DNA of 64,000 bases. Source: Microvirga thermotolerans (lineage in GTDB: Bacteria; Pseudomonadota; Alphaproteobacteria; Rhizobiales; Beijerinckiaceae). This document shows, one piece after another, positions 7,249-14,864 of the stretch; the first letter of the stretch is position 1, and every line of letters starts with the position of its first letter. Location: the NCBI RefSeq assembly GCF_009363855.1, contig NZ_CP045423.1, positions 960,001 through 1,024,000 on the forward strand. Reading direction: 5' to 3'. The notes under the pieces are model-generated. The model was not told the DNA's origin and did not search any database. It saw only the letters and a list, made by a program, of their open reading frames with translations. The position numbers and the translations under genes were made by a program.

Positions 7249-8243
7249 TCCTGTTCGGTGACCGTCTCGAATCCCGCACCTGCAACGGCCTGCTGGTGAT
7301 CGGAGACCCGCATGTGGGATCCCGCCGCCCGGGCCGCCGCAAGGACCCGCTCTGGCCGCAGCCCGTGCTGGCCAAGCTCGAACACTGCGTCGCCATCGCC
7401 AACGCGCGCGATCTCGCCGTCGTCATCCTCGGCGACCTGTTCGACCGCCCGGTCGAAACCGACGAGGGGCTGAAGAGCCAGCTCATCCGTATCCTGAAGG
7501 GATTCCGGCACCGGCCCCTGGTCAATGTCGGGAACCACGACATCCGGCACATGACCCTGACCGACGGCGACACGCTCGCGCTCCTCGGCCTCTGCGACGT
7601 CGTCGACGTGGTGGCCGCTTCCGCGCCGGTCGCCAGCTACGGGATCGGGGGGCGCCGGGTCGGCATCGGCATGACGCCCTACGGACAGGCCATTCCCACC
7701 GACATCCGGGGATCGTTCGCCGACGTGGACGGGCAGGCCTGGTTCAGCCACCACGACATCGCCTTCGATGCCGCCTATCCCGGCGCGGTGCCGCCCTTCG
7801 CCGTCGAGGGATGCGACCTGCTCGTCAACGGCCACATCCACAAGACGCAGAAGAGCGTGACGGTCGGCCGGACCCGCTGGACGAATCCGGGCAACATCAC
7901 CCGCCAGTCCATCGATCTCGTCGATCACGTGCCGCGCGCATGGGTGCTCGGCGCGGACGGGGAGCTGACCCCGGAGCCGCTGCCGTTCGAGGCGGATGTG
8001 TTCGATCTCACGGGACGCCTGGTCGAGGCGGCGGACGACGCCGCCGTGGCGCAGGCGGTCGAGAGCGCCTTCGTGACCCTGCTCCAGGCCGAGACCGCGA
8101 CCGAGCTGAAGCGCAGCGGCGACGGCTCGATCCTGCGCGACGAGATCGAGGCGCGGTTCGCGTCCGACGCGCCCTCGGAGGCGGTGCGCGCCATCGTCCG
8201 CTCGCTCCTGGACGAGGCCGTGGAGCGGCACGCCCGCTCCTGA
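7245..8243 (+). CDS. Mre11/SbcD-like metallophosphoesterase nuclease
   Basis: Protein of 332 residues with the complete calcineurin-like metal site: GDPHVG (Asp21, His23), GDLFDR (Asp64), GNHD (Asn97, His98), SHHD (about 169-171) and GHIH (His197, His199). That pattern is shared by Mre11/SbcD nucleases, which cleave DNA ends with a Rad50/SbcC ATPase. The catalytic domain ends near 235; the C-terminal about 95 residues are helical and could hold the ATPase-binding segment. The start codon overlaps the ATPase stop (ATGA, 7245-7248), so equal expression and complex formation are expected. It is shorter than E. coli SbcD (about 400 residues), like phage nucleases of the gp47 type. Substrate specificity is not readable. 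Confidence 0.88.
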   Translation: MILFGDRLESRTCNGLLVIGDPHVGSRRPGRRKDPLWPQPVLAKLEHCVAIANARDLAVVILGDLFDRPVETDEGLKSQLIRILKGFRHRPLVNVGNHDIRHMTLTDGDTLALLGLCDVVDVVAASAPVASYGIGGRRVGIGMTPYGQAIPTDIRGSFADVDGQAWFSHHDIAFDAAYPGAVPPFAVEGCDLLVNGHIHKTQKSVTVGRTRWTNPGNITRQSIDLVDHVPRAWVLGADGELTPEPLPFEADVFDLTGRLVEAADDAAVAQAVESAFVTLLQAETATELKRSGDGSILRDEIEARFASDAPSEAVRAIVRSLLDEAVERHARS

Positions 8244-8249
8244 GCGGCG

Positions 8250-8897
8250 TCAGAACGCGAACGGATCGGAATAGGGCAGGCGCCGGCGCCGCACGGGGGT
8301 TTCCGGCAGGATCGGGCGGCCGATGTCGACCGCGACCAGCCCCTCGCATGCGAGCGCCAGGACGGCGGCGACGCCGTCGGCGGCGTTCATGGCCGCGCCC
8401 GCGCAATCCACGAGCCGCATGGTGCCGCATTCGTCGAGCTGATGGAGAATCCGCACCCGGTCGCCGGCCGTCACGGGCGTTCGCCTGCAGGCCATGATGA
8501 GGCGCACCGTGGTGAAGCGCGGCTCTGCGCGGATGCTCGCGGCCGTCTCGAGCACGAAGGGCCGCCCGTCCTCCGCCACGGAGCCGTGGAGGGCGGCGGC
8601 GCGAAGAGGATGGCCGAGCAGGTCGGCCTCCGCGACCACGTCGACGAGGACCGGCCCGCCCTCGCGGACGATCTCGAAATCCGCCACGTGCTCGACGGTT
8701 GTCTCGCCCAGCACGAAAGTGGCCGCAGGAGCGGGCGCCCGCAGCGCCTCCACCTCCGGGTCGAGCTCGCAGATGGCGAGGAAGTCGGCGATCAGGGCGG
8801 GGCGCGTGGGGGCGGGGGCGGCGCTCCTGCGGACCCGCTTCGCCCCGGGCCGGATCATGCGCCGCGGGGCGAGGTCGAGAATGGCTTGCGCTGTCAT
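8250..8897 (-). CDS. TnsA-like protein with degenerate active site
   Basis: Protein of 215 residues. Residues 35-90 follow the layout of TnsA-type PD-(D/E)XK endonucleases: an E/DPEV helix (CELDPEVEALRAPAP, 43-57), a strand pair, then HVADFEIVREGGPVLVDVV (70-88). In active TnsA the last strand carries an acidic or Gln residue and a Lys; here the Lys position is Val, so catalysis is doubtful. The C-terminal part (about 135-215, TAGDRVRILHQLDECG and onwards) could be the winged-helix domain of TnsA. No TnsB or TnsC gene is near, so this is not an active transposon. The gene ends 6 bp from the nuclease gene on the opposite strand and has a LexA box 62 bp upstream (8959-8973). The assignment is an inference from pattern. 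Confidence 0.5.
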   Translation of the reverse strand: MTAQAILDLAPRRMIRPGAKRVRRSAAPAPTRPALIADFLAICELDPEVEALRAPAPAATFVLGETTVEHVADFEIVREGGPVLVDVVAEADLLGHPLRAAALHGSVAEDGRPFVLETAASIRAEPRFTTVRLIMACRRTPVTAGDRVRILHQLDECGTMRLVDCAGAAMNAADGVAAVLALACEGLVAVDIGRPILPETPVRRRRLPYSDPFAF

Positions 8898-8958
8898 CCA
8901 ATCCTCCGGAGCAGGGGAAAGCGGAACCGCCGGACGAAATCCCGGCTACGGTCGAATG

Positions 8959-8973
8959 GAACAAATACAGAAC
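8959..8973 (-). promoter_or_regulatory. LexA (SOS) box of TnsA-like gene
   Basis: GAACAAATACAGAAC is GAAC-N7-GAAC; on the minus strand it reads GTTCTGTATTTGTTC, nearly identical to the ssb box (GTTCTACATTTGTTC). It lies 62 bp upstream of ATG 8897. The exact spacing and the shared inner TTT support LexA binding. Confidence 0.85.
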
Positions 8974-9164
8974 ATGATCGCAAGCGTCAATTCCCGCAGG
9001 CTCGAGACCCGTTCTCGCCAGGTCCGCACCTTGAGAACTGCTTTCGCACATTCGAGGCTGACCTTGAGGCAAAACGACGCGACCATAAAGATATTGGAAA
9101 ATAACGGGTTTCAACCTTGGCAATACTGCCTTGAAGCTGGATCCGGGAGGTCCGATCTGCTATA

Positions 9165-9179
9165 GAACAAACAAAGAAC
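9165..9179 (+). promoter_or_regulatory. LexA (SOS) box of annealing-like gene
   Basis: GAACAAACAAAGAAC is GAAC-N7-GAAC and lies 72 bp upstream of ATG 9251. The preceding TATAGA (9161-9166) may be part of a -10 element overlapped by the operator, which would let LexA occlude RNA polymerase; the matching -35 is not clear. Confidence 0.85.
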
Positions 9180-9250
9180 AAGCACGCTGCCGCGGCGGTC
9201 CGGAAGGCCCTCGGGCCGGCGTGCTCCCTCCGTCGAGACGAGGATCGAGC

Positions 9251-9901
9251 ATGAATACGACAGACAAGAAGATCGCCGAGGTTCTGGCCAAGTTCGGCGA
9301 GCCGATGGCCGGCAACATCTGGCGCGTCCAGGGAACGGCCGTGATCTATCACAAGGCGCTCGAGCGCATCGCGGCGCAGGCCGCGATCCAGTTCGAGCCG
9401 CCGACGATCATCCGCGCGGAGCGGGACGAGGCGGTGATCCTGGTCACCGGACGCATGGGCGAGCGGGTGGAGTGGTCCATCGGCGAGGCTCTGGTGGGCA
9501 CCAACTACCGCGTTTCGGGCAAGCAGGCGGCCTATGTCTACGCCATGGCCGAGAAGCGGGCGAAGGACCGGGTGATCCTGAAGCTGATCGAGCTCCACGG
9601 CCTCGTCTACTCCGAGGAGGAGGCGGACGAATTCAAGAACAGCCGCCCCGCGCCCGCCGAGCCGCAGGCGGCGAGCGAGAGGACGGCGGTCGAGATCGTC
9701 GGGCCCGAGGCCGGCGTCGAAGCGGAGCTCAAGGGAAAGATCTCCAAGGCGAAGAGCATCAACGCCGTGACCGACCTGATGCTGCACGCCGATACGCAGC
9801 GCATCCTGAACGACCTGCCGGAGGGCGTGCGCGACGAGATCCGCGACTTCGCGAAGGCCCGCCTGGTCGAGCTGGGCTGGCCCTCGAAGAAGGCGGCCTG
9901 A
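9251..9901 (+). CDS. Phage-type recombination protein, possible ssDNA-annealing protein
   Basis: Protein of 216 residues from ATG 9251; an in-frame upstream extension to 9131 was rejected because it would cover the LexA box. Residues 1-130 form one domain with WRVQGTAVIYHKALERIA, then strands, WSIGEA (75-80), and the strongly patterned AMAEKRAKDRVILKLIELHG (98-117), followed by YSEEEADEF. The layout of a beta-sheet followed by an Arg/Lys-rich helix recalls Rad52, Erf and DdrA annealing proteins of phages and damage-tolerant bacteria, but I cannot name the family with certainty. A linker and a small helical C-terminal domain follow (about 160-216). It is SOS-controlled and near ssb and the ATPase/nuclease pair, which fits an annealing role. 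It ends in a strong terminator. Confidence 0.6.
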   Translation: MNTTDKKIAEVLAKFGEPMAGNIWRVQGTAVIYHKALERIAAQAAIQFEPPTIIRAERDEAVILVTGRMGERVEWSIGEALVGTNYRVSGKQAAYVYAMAEKRAKDRVILKLIELHGLVYSEEEADEFKNSRPAPAEPQAASERTAVEIVGPEAGVEAELKGKISKAKSINAVTDLMLHADTQRILNDLPEGVRDEIRDFAKARLVELGWPSKKAA

Positions 9902-9920
9902 TCCGGAAAGTCGTGCAGAT

Positions 9921-9960
9921 AAGGGGGCAGGGAGCGTGAGTTTCCTGTCCCCTTTCTTAT
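9921..9960 (+). terminator. Intrinsic terminator after annealing-like gene
   Basis: A 13-bp stem (9921-9933 paired with 9942-9954, two G-T pairs) contains GGGGGCAGG against CCTGTCCCC, with an 8-nt loop and a T-rich tail TCTTAT. It begins 20 bp after the stop of the annealing-like gene and marks the right end of the SOS island on the plus strand. Confidence 0.75.
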
Positions 9961-10011
9961 GGGCCCGGGCCGGCCTATGCTGGAGAAATTCGGAAAGGAT
10001 CGTGGAACGGC

Positions 10012-10188
10012 ATGAGCATCGGATCGCGGACGTCGCGAGGCGAAGGGCGGCACGACCGGCTGCTCGGCCGCGTTCTCATCGCGGGCGCCGTCCTCTGCCT
10101 CGTCGGGGCGGGCGGGCTGCTCTGGTGGCGTCAGGGCGCCGCCGTGTTCAGCGACGTGGTTTCCGCCGCGCTCGCCTGGTGCTTCTGA
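10012..10188 (+). CDS. Small single-pass membrane protein
   Basis: A 58-residue protein starting at ATG 10012 and ending at TGA 10186-10188. The N-terminus is charged (SRTSRGEGRHDR), followed by one hydrophobic helix (VLIAGAVLCLVGAGGLLWW, about 21-39) and a short tail ending ALAWCF. By the positive-inside rule the N-terminus should be cytoplasmic. Its 3' end overlaps the convergent glycosyltransferase gene by 58 bp, so one of the two ends might be mis-set; the glycosyltransferase tail past residue 625 is low-complexity. No family recognised. The codon-like composition is consistent with a real gene, but evidence is limited by size. Confidence 0.5.
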   Translation: MSIGSRTSRGEGRHDRLLGRVLIAGAVLCLVGAGGLLWWRQGAAVFSDVVSAALAWCF

Positions 10189-12068
10189 AGCCACCCGCTC
10201 CGTGACGTGCGCGCCAGCCCGTGGCTGGTCTTGTTCCAGCGGAACGGCTCCCGCGTCACCTCCCATAACGCCCGCCAGGCCGCCGCGCTCACGAGCAGGT
10301 AATAGGCCGGCAGGAGCGGCACCCAGGGCAGCAGGCGCCACAGGCGCCGGCGAGCGAGGGCGACGCAGGCCGGCAGGACGGCGGCGGCAATTCCCATGAC
10401 GAAGAGGGTGCCGCTCGCGGCCCGCCAGTAGGGCGAGCGCAAGGCCGCCCCGCGCAGGGCGTCGTCGGACGAAGCTGCGAGAAAGAGCCCGGTGAGGAAC
10501 GGGAATCCGAGCGCGCTCAGCACGGTCCCCCAGGTCAGGGCGAGGGCGCTCAGGAAGCGCCAGGGGCCGAGCCGGATCAGCGTTCGCGCCGGTTTCCGGA
10601 AATGGCAGAGGCCGGTCTGCATGAAGCCTTTCATCCAGCGCGTGCGCTGGTCCATCCATGCGCCGAGGGTCGCCGGCGCCTCCTCGAAGGTCGAGGAGGG
10701 AAGGTCCCGCACCCGGAAGCCCATCCGGGCAAGCCGGATGCCGAGATCCGCGTCCTCGGTCACGTTCCATGCGTCCCAGCCGTGGACGCGCCGGAGCAGG
10801 TCGGTCCGGAAGTGGTTGGACGTGCCGCCCAGGGCGATGGGGCTTCCCAGCTCGGCGAGGCCCGGGTTGAGGACGTCGAAGAGCGCCGCGTATTCGATGG
10901 TGAAGAACCGCGTCAGCCAGCTGTCGTCCGTGTTGTCGATGGTGAGCCGCGCCTGAAGGCACGCCACGTCCGCGGGAGCCGTGGCGAAGGCGGCCACCGC
11001 CTGCCGGAGCTGGTCCCGGTCCGGCACGTCCTCTGCATCGTAGACCACCGTGTAGCGTCCCCGCGCCAGGGGCAGGGCGATGTTGAGCGCCCGCGGCTTC
11101 GTGCGCGGCTGGCCGGGAGGCGCCACGATGATCTCGACGAAGCCCGGCAGGCGGATCTTCGAGAGCGCCGCGGACGTCTCCCGGTCGTCCGCCTCCAGGA
11201 CGAACTTGATGTCGAGCCTGGCCGCCGGGTAGTCGAGCCGCGACAGCGCCGCCACGAGCCGCGACGCGATCCGGTGCTCCCGGTAGAGGGGCACGATGAT
11301 CGTATAGTCGGGGAGGGCCGGGTCGCGCAGGCGCGGCCCGCCACGGGACGCCTGCACGGGAGCGGGAAGGAGCGCCGATGCAAGGCGCAGGGTGACGCCC
11401 GCGAGGAAGAGGGGGCTCAGGATGGCCGCCGCCGTCGCGAGCGCCGGACCGGGAGCGGCGACGCCGCCGTAGGAGGCGAGGCATGCGAGGGCGCTCAGGC
11501 CGGCCACCTGCCCCGTGTCGAAGCCGGTTCCGATCGAAAGGTCCGGCGCCGCCTCGGAAAGGGCGTTCGCGCCCCGATCCGCGATGGCACGGGCGCAGGC
11601 GCGCATGACCGCCCGGCGCAGGGCGCCGGGGGGCGTGACGACGAGCCGGCCCACAGTTCTTCCGGGACGCTTCAGAAGCCAGGCGAGAAGCGGCCCTGCC
11701 GGTGCCACGGCGAAGCCCTCCCCCTCGATGGGTGCGAGGCCGGCCAGGATGCTTTCCGGGTAGCGGACATGGCCGGACAGGCGGGGGAAGAGGGTGAAGG
11801 GAAGGCCGAGCTCCCGGGCGAGGGCCCGGTAATACTCCGTTTCGCCGACGAGGCCGTTCCTGAGGAGGAAGGTCTCCGCGGGAACGCCGGCGGCCTCGGC
11901 GCGTCGGGCCGCCTCCCGCAGAAGGCCGGGCGAGACGCCCTGAAAAGCGAGAAACGCCGTTTCCGGCGGCAGCGGCGCGGCGGCGCCGGTTGACTGTCGT
12001 CCGGTCTCCGCTAGACCCTCGTGCGAAGAGACGGACGTCCATGACGGGTGTGGCGGGACCGTTTGCAA
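10131..12068 (-). CDS. Family 2 glycosyltransferase with MshEN-like N-terminal domain
   Basis: Membrane glycosyltransferase of 645 residues of the processive (cellulose/hyaluronan synthase-like) GT2 type. Residues 47-100 (LLREAARRAEAAGVPAETF, then ELGLPF) resemble the N-terminal MshEN/GspE-N domain, which in other proteins binds cyclic-di-GMP or mediates assembly. Two hydrophobic segments at about 185-230 precede the catalytic GT-A domain (about 254-480), which has IIVPLYRE, a DAED metal motif (344-347), TEDADLG (437-443) and QRTRW (474-478). Membrane segments follow near 500-610. It likely polymerises or transfers a cell-surface sugar, but the product is unknown. ATG 12068 lies only 11 bp from the divergent binding-protein gene, so the true start may be further in; no better ATG is present before residue 154. 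Confidence 0.88.
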   Translation of the reverse strand: MQTVPPHPSWTSVSSHEGLAETGRQSTGAAAPLPPETAFLAFQGVSPGLLREAARRAEAAGVPAETFLLRNGLVGETEYYRALARELGLPFTLFPRLSGHVRYPESILAGLAPIEGEGFAVAPAGPLLAWLLKRPGRTVGRLVVTPPGALRRAVMRACARAIADRGANALSEAAPDLSIGTGFDTGQVAGLSALACLASYGGVAAPGPALATAAAILSPLFLAGVTLRLASALLPAPVQASRGGPRLRDPALPDYTIIVPLYREHRIASRLVAALSRLDYPAARLDIKFVLEADDRETSAALSKIRLPGFVEIIVAPPGQPRTKPRALNIALPLARGRYTVVYDAEDVPDRDQLRQAVAAFATAPADVACLQARLTIDNTDDSWLTRFFTIEYAALFDVLNPGLAELGSPIALGGTSNHFRTDLLRRVHGWDAWNVTEDADLGIRLARMGFRVRDLPSSTFEEAPATLGAWMDQRTRWMKGFMQTGLCHFRKPARTLIRLGPWRFLSALALTWGTVLSALGFPFLTGLFLAASSDDALRGAALRSPYWRAASGTLFVMGIAAAVLPACVALARRRLWRLLPWVPLLPAYYLLVSAAAWRALWEVTREPFRWNKTSHGLARTSRSGWLQKHQASAAETTSLNTAAP

Positions 12069-12079
12069 GAGGATGACGC

Positions 12080-12961
12080 GTGCAGAAACGTTACCAAGTT
12101 ACGTCATTCGTTGCCCGCTTTCTGCGTAAGATCAAGCACCCCGCTTTCCTGGCGACCCTCCTTGCCCTCGGGCTGGCCTCGGCGGCGCAGGCCCAGGAGG
12201 TCGCCATCCCGAATTTCTGGGATCCGAAGGCGCAGCTCGAGCGGCCGGACCTTACGGGCCTGCGCCCGATCCGCTTCCTGATCGACGACGACTTCCCGCC
12301 GCTGCATTTCAGCGGGCTCGACGGCAACCCCACGGGATTCTCCGTCGAACTCGCCCGGGCCATGTGCGAACGGCTCGCCATCGCCTGCACCGTCCAGGTG
12401 CGCCGTTTCGACACGCTCCTCGACGCCCTGGCCGACCGTCAGGGCGACGTGGTGGCCGCCGCCGTCCCGATCACCGCGTCCCTCAGGCAGCGCTTCCTGG
12501 TGACGGGACCCTACTTCAAGATCCCCGCGCGCTTCGCGGTGAGGAAGGACCGCAACCTGCCGGCGCCCCAGCTCAAGGCGCTGAGCGGCAGGACCGTGGG
12601 CGTGGTGGGCGGCACGGCTCACGAGGCCTACGCCAAGGCCTTCCTGACGGGGGCCGTCCTGAAGCCTTTCCCGGAGCTTCAGGAGGCGCAGGGCGCCCTG
12701 AGGGCGGGGCAGATCGACTATCTCTTCGCCGACGGCCTCGGGCTGGCCGTCTGGCTGGGCGGCGAGGATTCCGCGGGGTGCTGCGACTTCGCCGGCGGCC
12801 CTTACCTGGAGAGCCGGTTCTTCGGGGAAGGGATCGGGTTCGTGGTCCGGCAGGACGAGGAGAATCTGCGCCGGGCCTTCGACTATGCGCTCCAGCAGCT
12901 CTGGAAGGAGGGAAAGTACGCGGAGCTTTACCTGCGCTTCTTCCCGATCAGCCCCTTCTGA
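12080..12961 (+). CDS. Periplasmic amino-acid-type binding protein (SBP family 3)
   Basis: Protein of 293 residues with an N-terminal signal peptide: basic start RKIKH, hydrophobic core FLATLLALGLASA, cleavage expected near AQAQE (residue 39). The rest fits the family 3 solute-binding fold: IRFLIDDDFPPLHF, NPTGFSVELARAMCERL, then DVVAAAVPITASLRQRF, and a second lobe beginning LSGRTVGVVGGTAHEAY. Such proteins deliver amino acids or related solutes to ABC permeases, but no permease gene is adjacent, so it could instead act as an orphan sensor or chemoreceptor partner. It has a pair of cysteines, GCCD (about 233-236), which is unusual. Ligand is not readable. Confidence 0.85.
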   Translation: MQKRYQVTSFVARFLRKIKHPAFLATLLALGLASAAQAQEVAIPNFWDPKAQLERPDLTGLRPIRFLIDDDFPPLHFSGLDGNPTGFSVELARAMCERLAIACTVQVRRFDTLLDALADRQGDVVAAAVPITASLRQRFLVTGPYFKIPARFAVRKDRNLPAPQLKALSGRTVGVVGGTAHEAYAKAFLTGAVLKPFPELQEAQGALRAGQIDYLFADGLGLAVWLGGEDSAGCCDFAGGPYLESRFFGEGIGFVVRQDEENLRRAFDYALQQLWKEGKYAELYLRFFPISPF

Positions 12962-13123
12962 GCCGCATTGACCCCGGGCGGCAGGGTCCCTAGAGGTCAT
13001 GTCCGAAGAGCCGGGTTCCGGGCGGACCCGCGAACCGGCTTTCCCTTGCCCGGTGCGGGTTTCGGTTCCATCGGGACGAGAACCGCTCTAGGGTTGCCGC
13101 GTTTTCCATCAGCTTCTGGTCAC

Positions 13124-14857
13124 ATGTCCCAACCGCTTTCTTTCGACCCCGCCCTGATCGATGCCGCCCAGACCGCGACCGCGTGGCCCTTCGAGGAGGC
13201 CCGCAAGCTCGTGGAGCGGCTCAAACGGACGGGCAAGAAGGAGGTGCTGTTCGAGACCGGCTACGGCCCCTCGGGCCTGCCGCACATCGGGACTTTCGGA
13301 GAGGTGGCGCGCACGAGCATGGTGCGCTACGCCTTCCGCCTGCTGACCGGGGATGCGATCCCCACACGCCTCGTCGCCTTCTCCGACGACATGGACGGCC
13401 TGCGCAAGGTTCCGGACAACATCCCGAACAAGGAGCTGGTGGCGGCCTCGCTCGGCAAGCCCCTGACCCAGGTGCCGGACCCCTTCGGCACCCACCAGAG
13501 CTTCGCGCACCACAACAACGCCCGCCTGCGCGAATTCCTCGACGCCTTCGGCTTCGACTACGAGTTCATGTCCGCGACCGAGTGCTACCGCTCGGGCCGG
13601 TTCGACCGGACCCTGCTGACGGTGCTGGAGCGGTACGAGGCCGTGATGGCGATCATGCTGCCGTCCCTGCGCGAGGAGCGGCAGCAATCCTACTCGCCCT
13701 TCCTGCCCGTCCACCCGAAGACCGGGGTCGTGATGCAGGTCCCCATCGAGGAGCGCAAGCTCGATGCGGGCACCATCGTCTGGCGCGATCCGGACACCGG
13801 CGAGCGGTTCGAGACGCCCGTCACGGGCGGGCATGCCAAGCTGCAGTGGAAGCCGGACTGGGCGATGCGCTGGGTCGCGCTCGGCGTCGACTACGAGATG
13901 GCGGGCAAGGACCTGATCGACAGCGTGAAGCTCTCCGGCGAGATCGCCAGGGCCCTCGGCGGCCTGCCGCCGGAAGGTTTCAACTACGAGCTCTTCCTGG
14001 ACGAGAAGGGGCAGAAGATCTCGAAGTCGAAGGGCAACGGCCTCACCATCGACGAGTGGCTCACCTACGGCACGCCGGACAGTCTCGCCCTGTTCATGTA
14101 CAACAAGCCGCGCGAGGCGAAGAAGCTCTACTTCGACGTGATTCCGCGGCAGGTGGACGACTACCTCACCTTCCTCGAAAAGTACCCGGCGCAGGACGCC
14201 AAGGCGCGTCTCATGAACCCGGTCTGGCACATCCATGCGGGTCACCCGCCCGCAGCGGAGCTGGTGTCGTCGGGGGGCGGCAACCAGCCCGGCACGACCA
14301 TCTCCTTCTCCATGCTGCTCAACCTCGTGGCGGTGGCCAATTCCGAGGATCCCGGCGTCATCTGGGGCTTCATCCGCCGCTACGCGCCGACCGTCTCGCC
14401 GGAGACCCATCCGCGGCTCGATGCCCTGGTGAAGCGCGCCGCGCGCTATTTCGAGGACTTCGTGAAGCCGCAGAAGGCCTACCGCCTGCCGGACGAGGTG
14501 GAGGCCGCCTCCCTGCGCCGTCTCTGGGAGGCGCTCGCCGCCTTCGAGCGGGGCGAGCGCCCCGTGACGGCGGAGGCGATCCAGGAAGAGATCTACAATG
14601 TCGGCCGCGCCGAGCCGCGCTACCAGGACTTCAAGGCCAAGGGCGCCACGCCCGAGCGTCCCGGCGTGTCGATCGAGTGGTTCAACACGATCTACCAGGT
14701 GCTGCTGGGCGAGCCCCGTGGGCCGCGGTTCGGCTCGTTCGTGGCGCTGTTCGGTGTGAAGGAGACGCGAGAGCTGATCCAGAAGGCTCTCGAGGGCAAG
14801 CTCGTGACCGAGCACGAGGCTTTCCTGAAGACGAGGGGCGGCGAGCGGGCAGCCTGA
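13124..14857 (+). CDS. lysK: Class I lysyl-tRNA synthetase
   Basis: Charges tRNA-Lys with lysine. The 577-residue protein is of the class I (archaeal-type) LysRS found in many alphaproteobacteria in place of the class II enzyme. The Rossmann catalytic domain has the HIGH-like motif [13 protein letters not shown] (48-60) and the KMSKS-like KISKSKG (about 296-302); both are intact. The C-terminal half (about 400-577) is the helical anticodon-binding region. ATG 13124 is preferred over an in-frame upstream start at 12968, which would add a low-complexity segment absent from the family. It faces the S24-type repressor gene tail to tail, seven bases apart. Confidence 0.95.
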   Translation: MSQPLSFDPALIDAAQTATAWPFEEARKLVERLKRTGKKEVLFETGYGPSGLPHIGTFGEVARTSMVRYAFRLLTGDAIPTRLVAFSDDMDGLRKVPDNIPNKELVAASLGKPLTQVPDPFGTHQSFAHHNNARLREFLDAFGFDYEFMSATECYRSGRFDRTLLTVLERYEAVMAIMLPSLREERQQSYSPFLPVHPKTGVVMQVPIEERKLDAGTIVWRDPDTGERFETPVTGGHAKLQWKPDWAMRWVALGVDYEMAGKDLIDSVKLSGEIARALGGLPPEGFNYELFLDEKGQKISKSKGNGLTIDEWLTYGTPDSLALFMYNKPREAKKLYFDVIPRQVDDYLTFLEKYPAQDAKARLMNPVWHIHAGHPPAAELVSSGGGNQPGTTISFSMLLNLVAVANSEDPGVIWGFIRRYAPTVSPETHPRLDALVKRAARYFEDFVKPQKAYRLPDEVEAASLRRLWEALAAFERGERPVTAEAIQEEIYNVGRAEPRYQDFKAKGATPERPGVSIEWFNTIYQVLLGEPRGPRFGSFVALFGVKETRELIQKALEGKLVTEHEAFLKTRGGERAA

Positions 14858-14864
14858 CGCCCGT

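Larger units (their letters stand above)
8898..9250. other. Divergent regulatory gap with two SOS boxes
   Basis: A 353-bp gap between the leftward TnsA-like gene and the rightward annealing-like gene. It holds two separate LexA boxes (8959-8973 and 9165-9179), each 60-75 bp from one of the two starts. Base composition is lower in G+C than the neighbouring genes, as expected of a promoter region. The 190 bp between the boxes have no convincing reading frame. I saw no RNA gene. Confidence 0.6.

Noticed and set aside
8250-8897. Active Tn7-like transposon
   Set aside because: Only a degenerate tnsA-like gene is present; there is no tnsB, tnsC, tniQ or terminal repeat.
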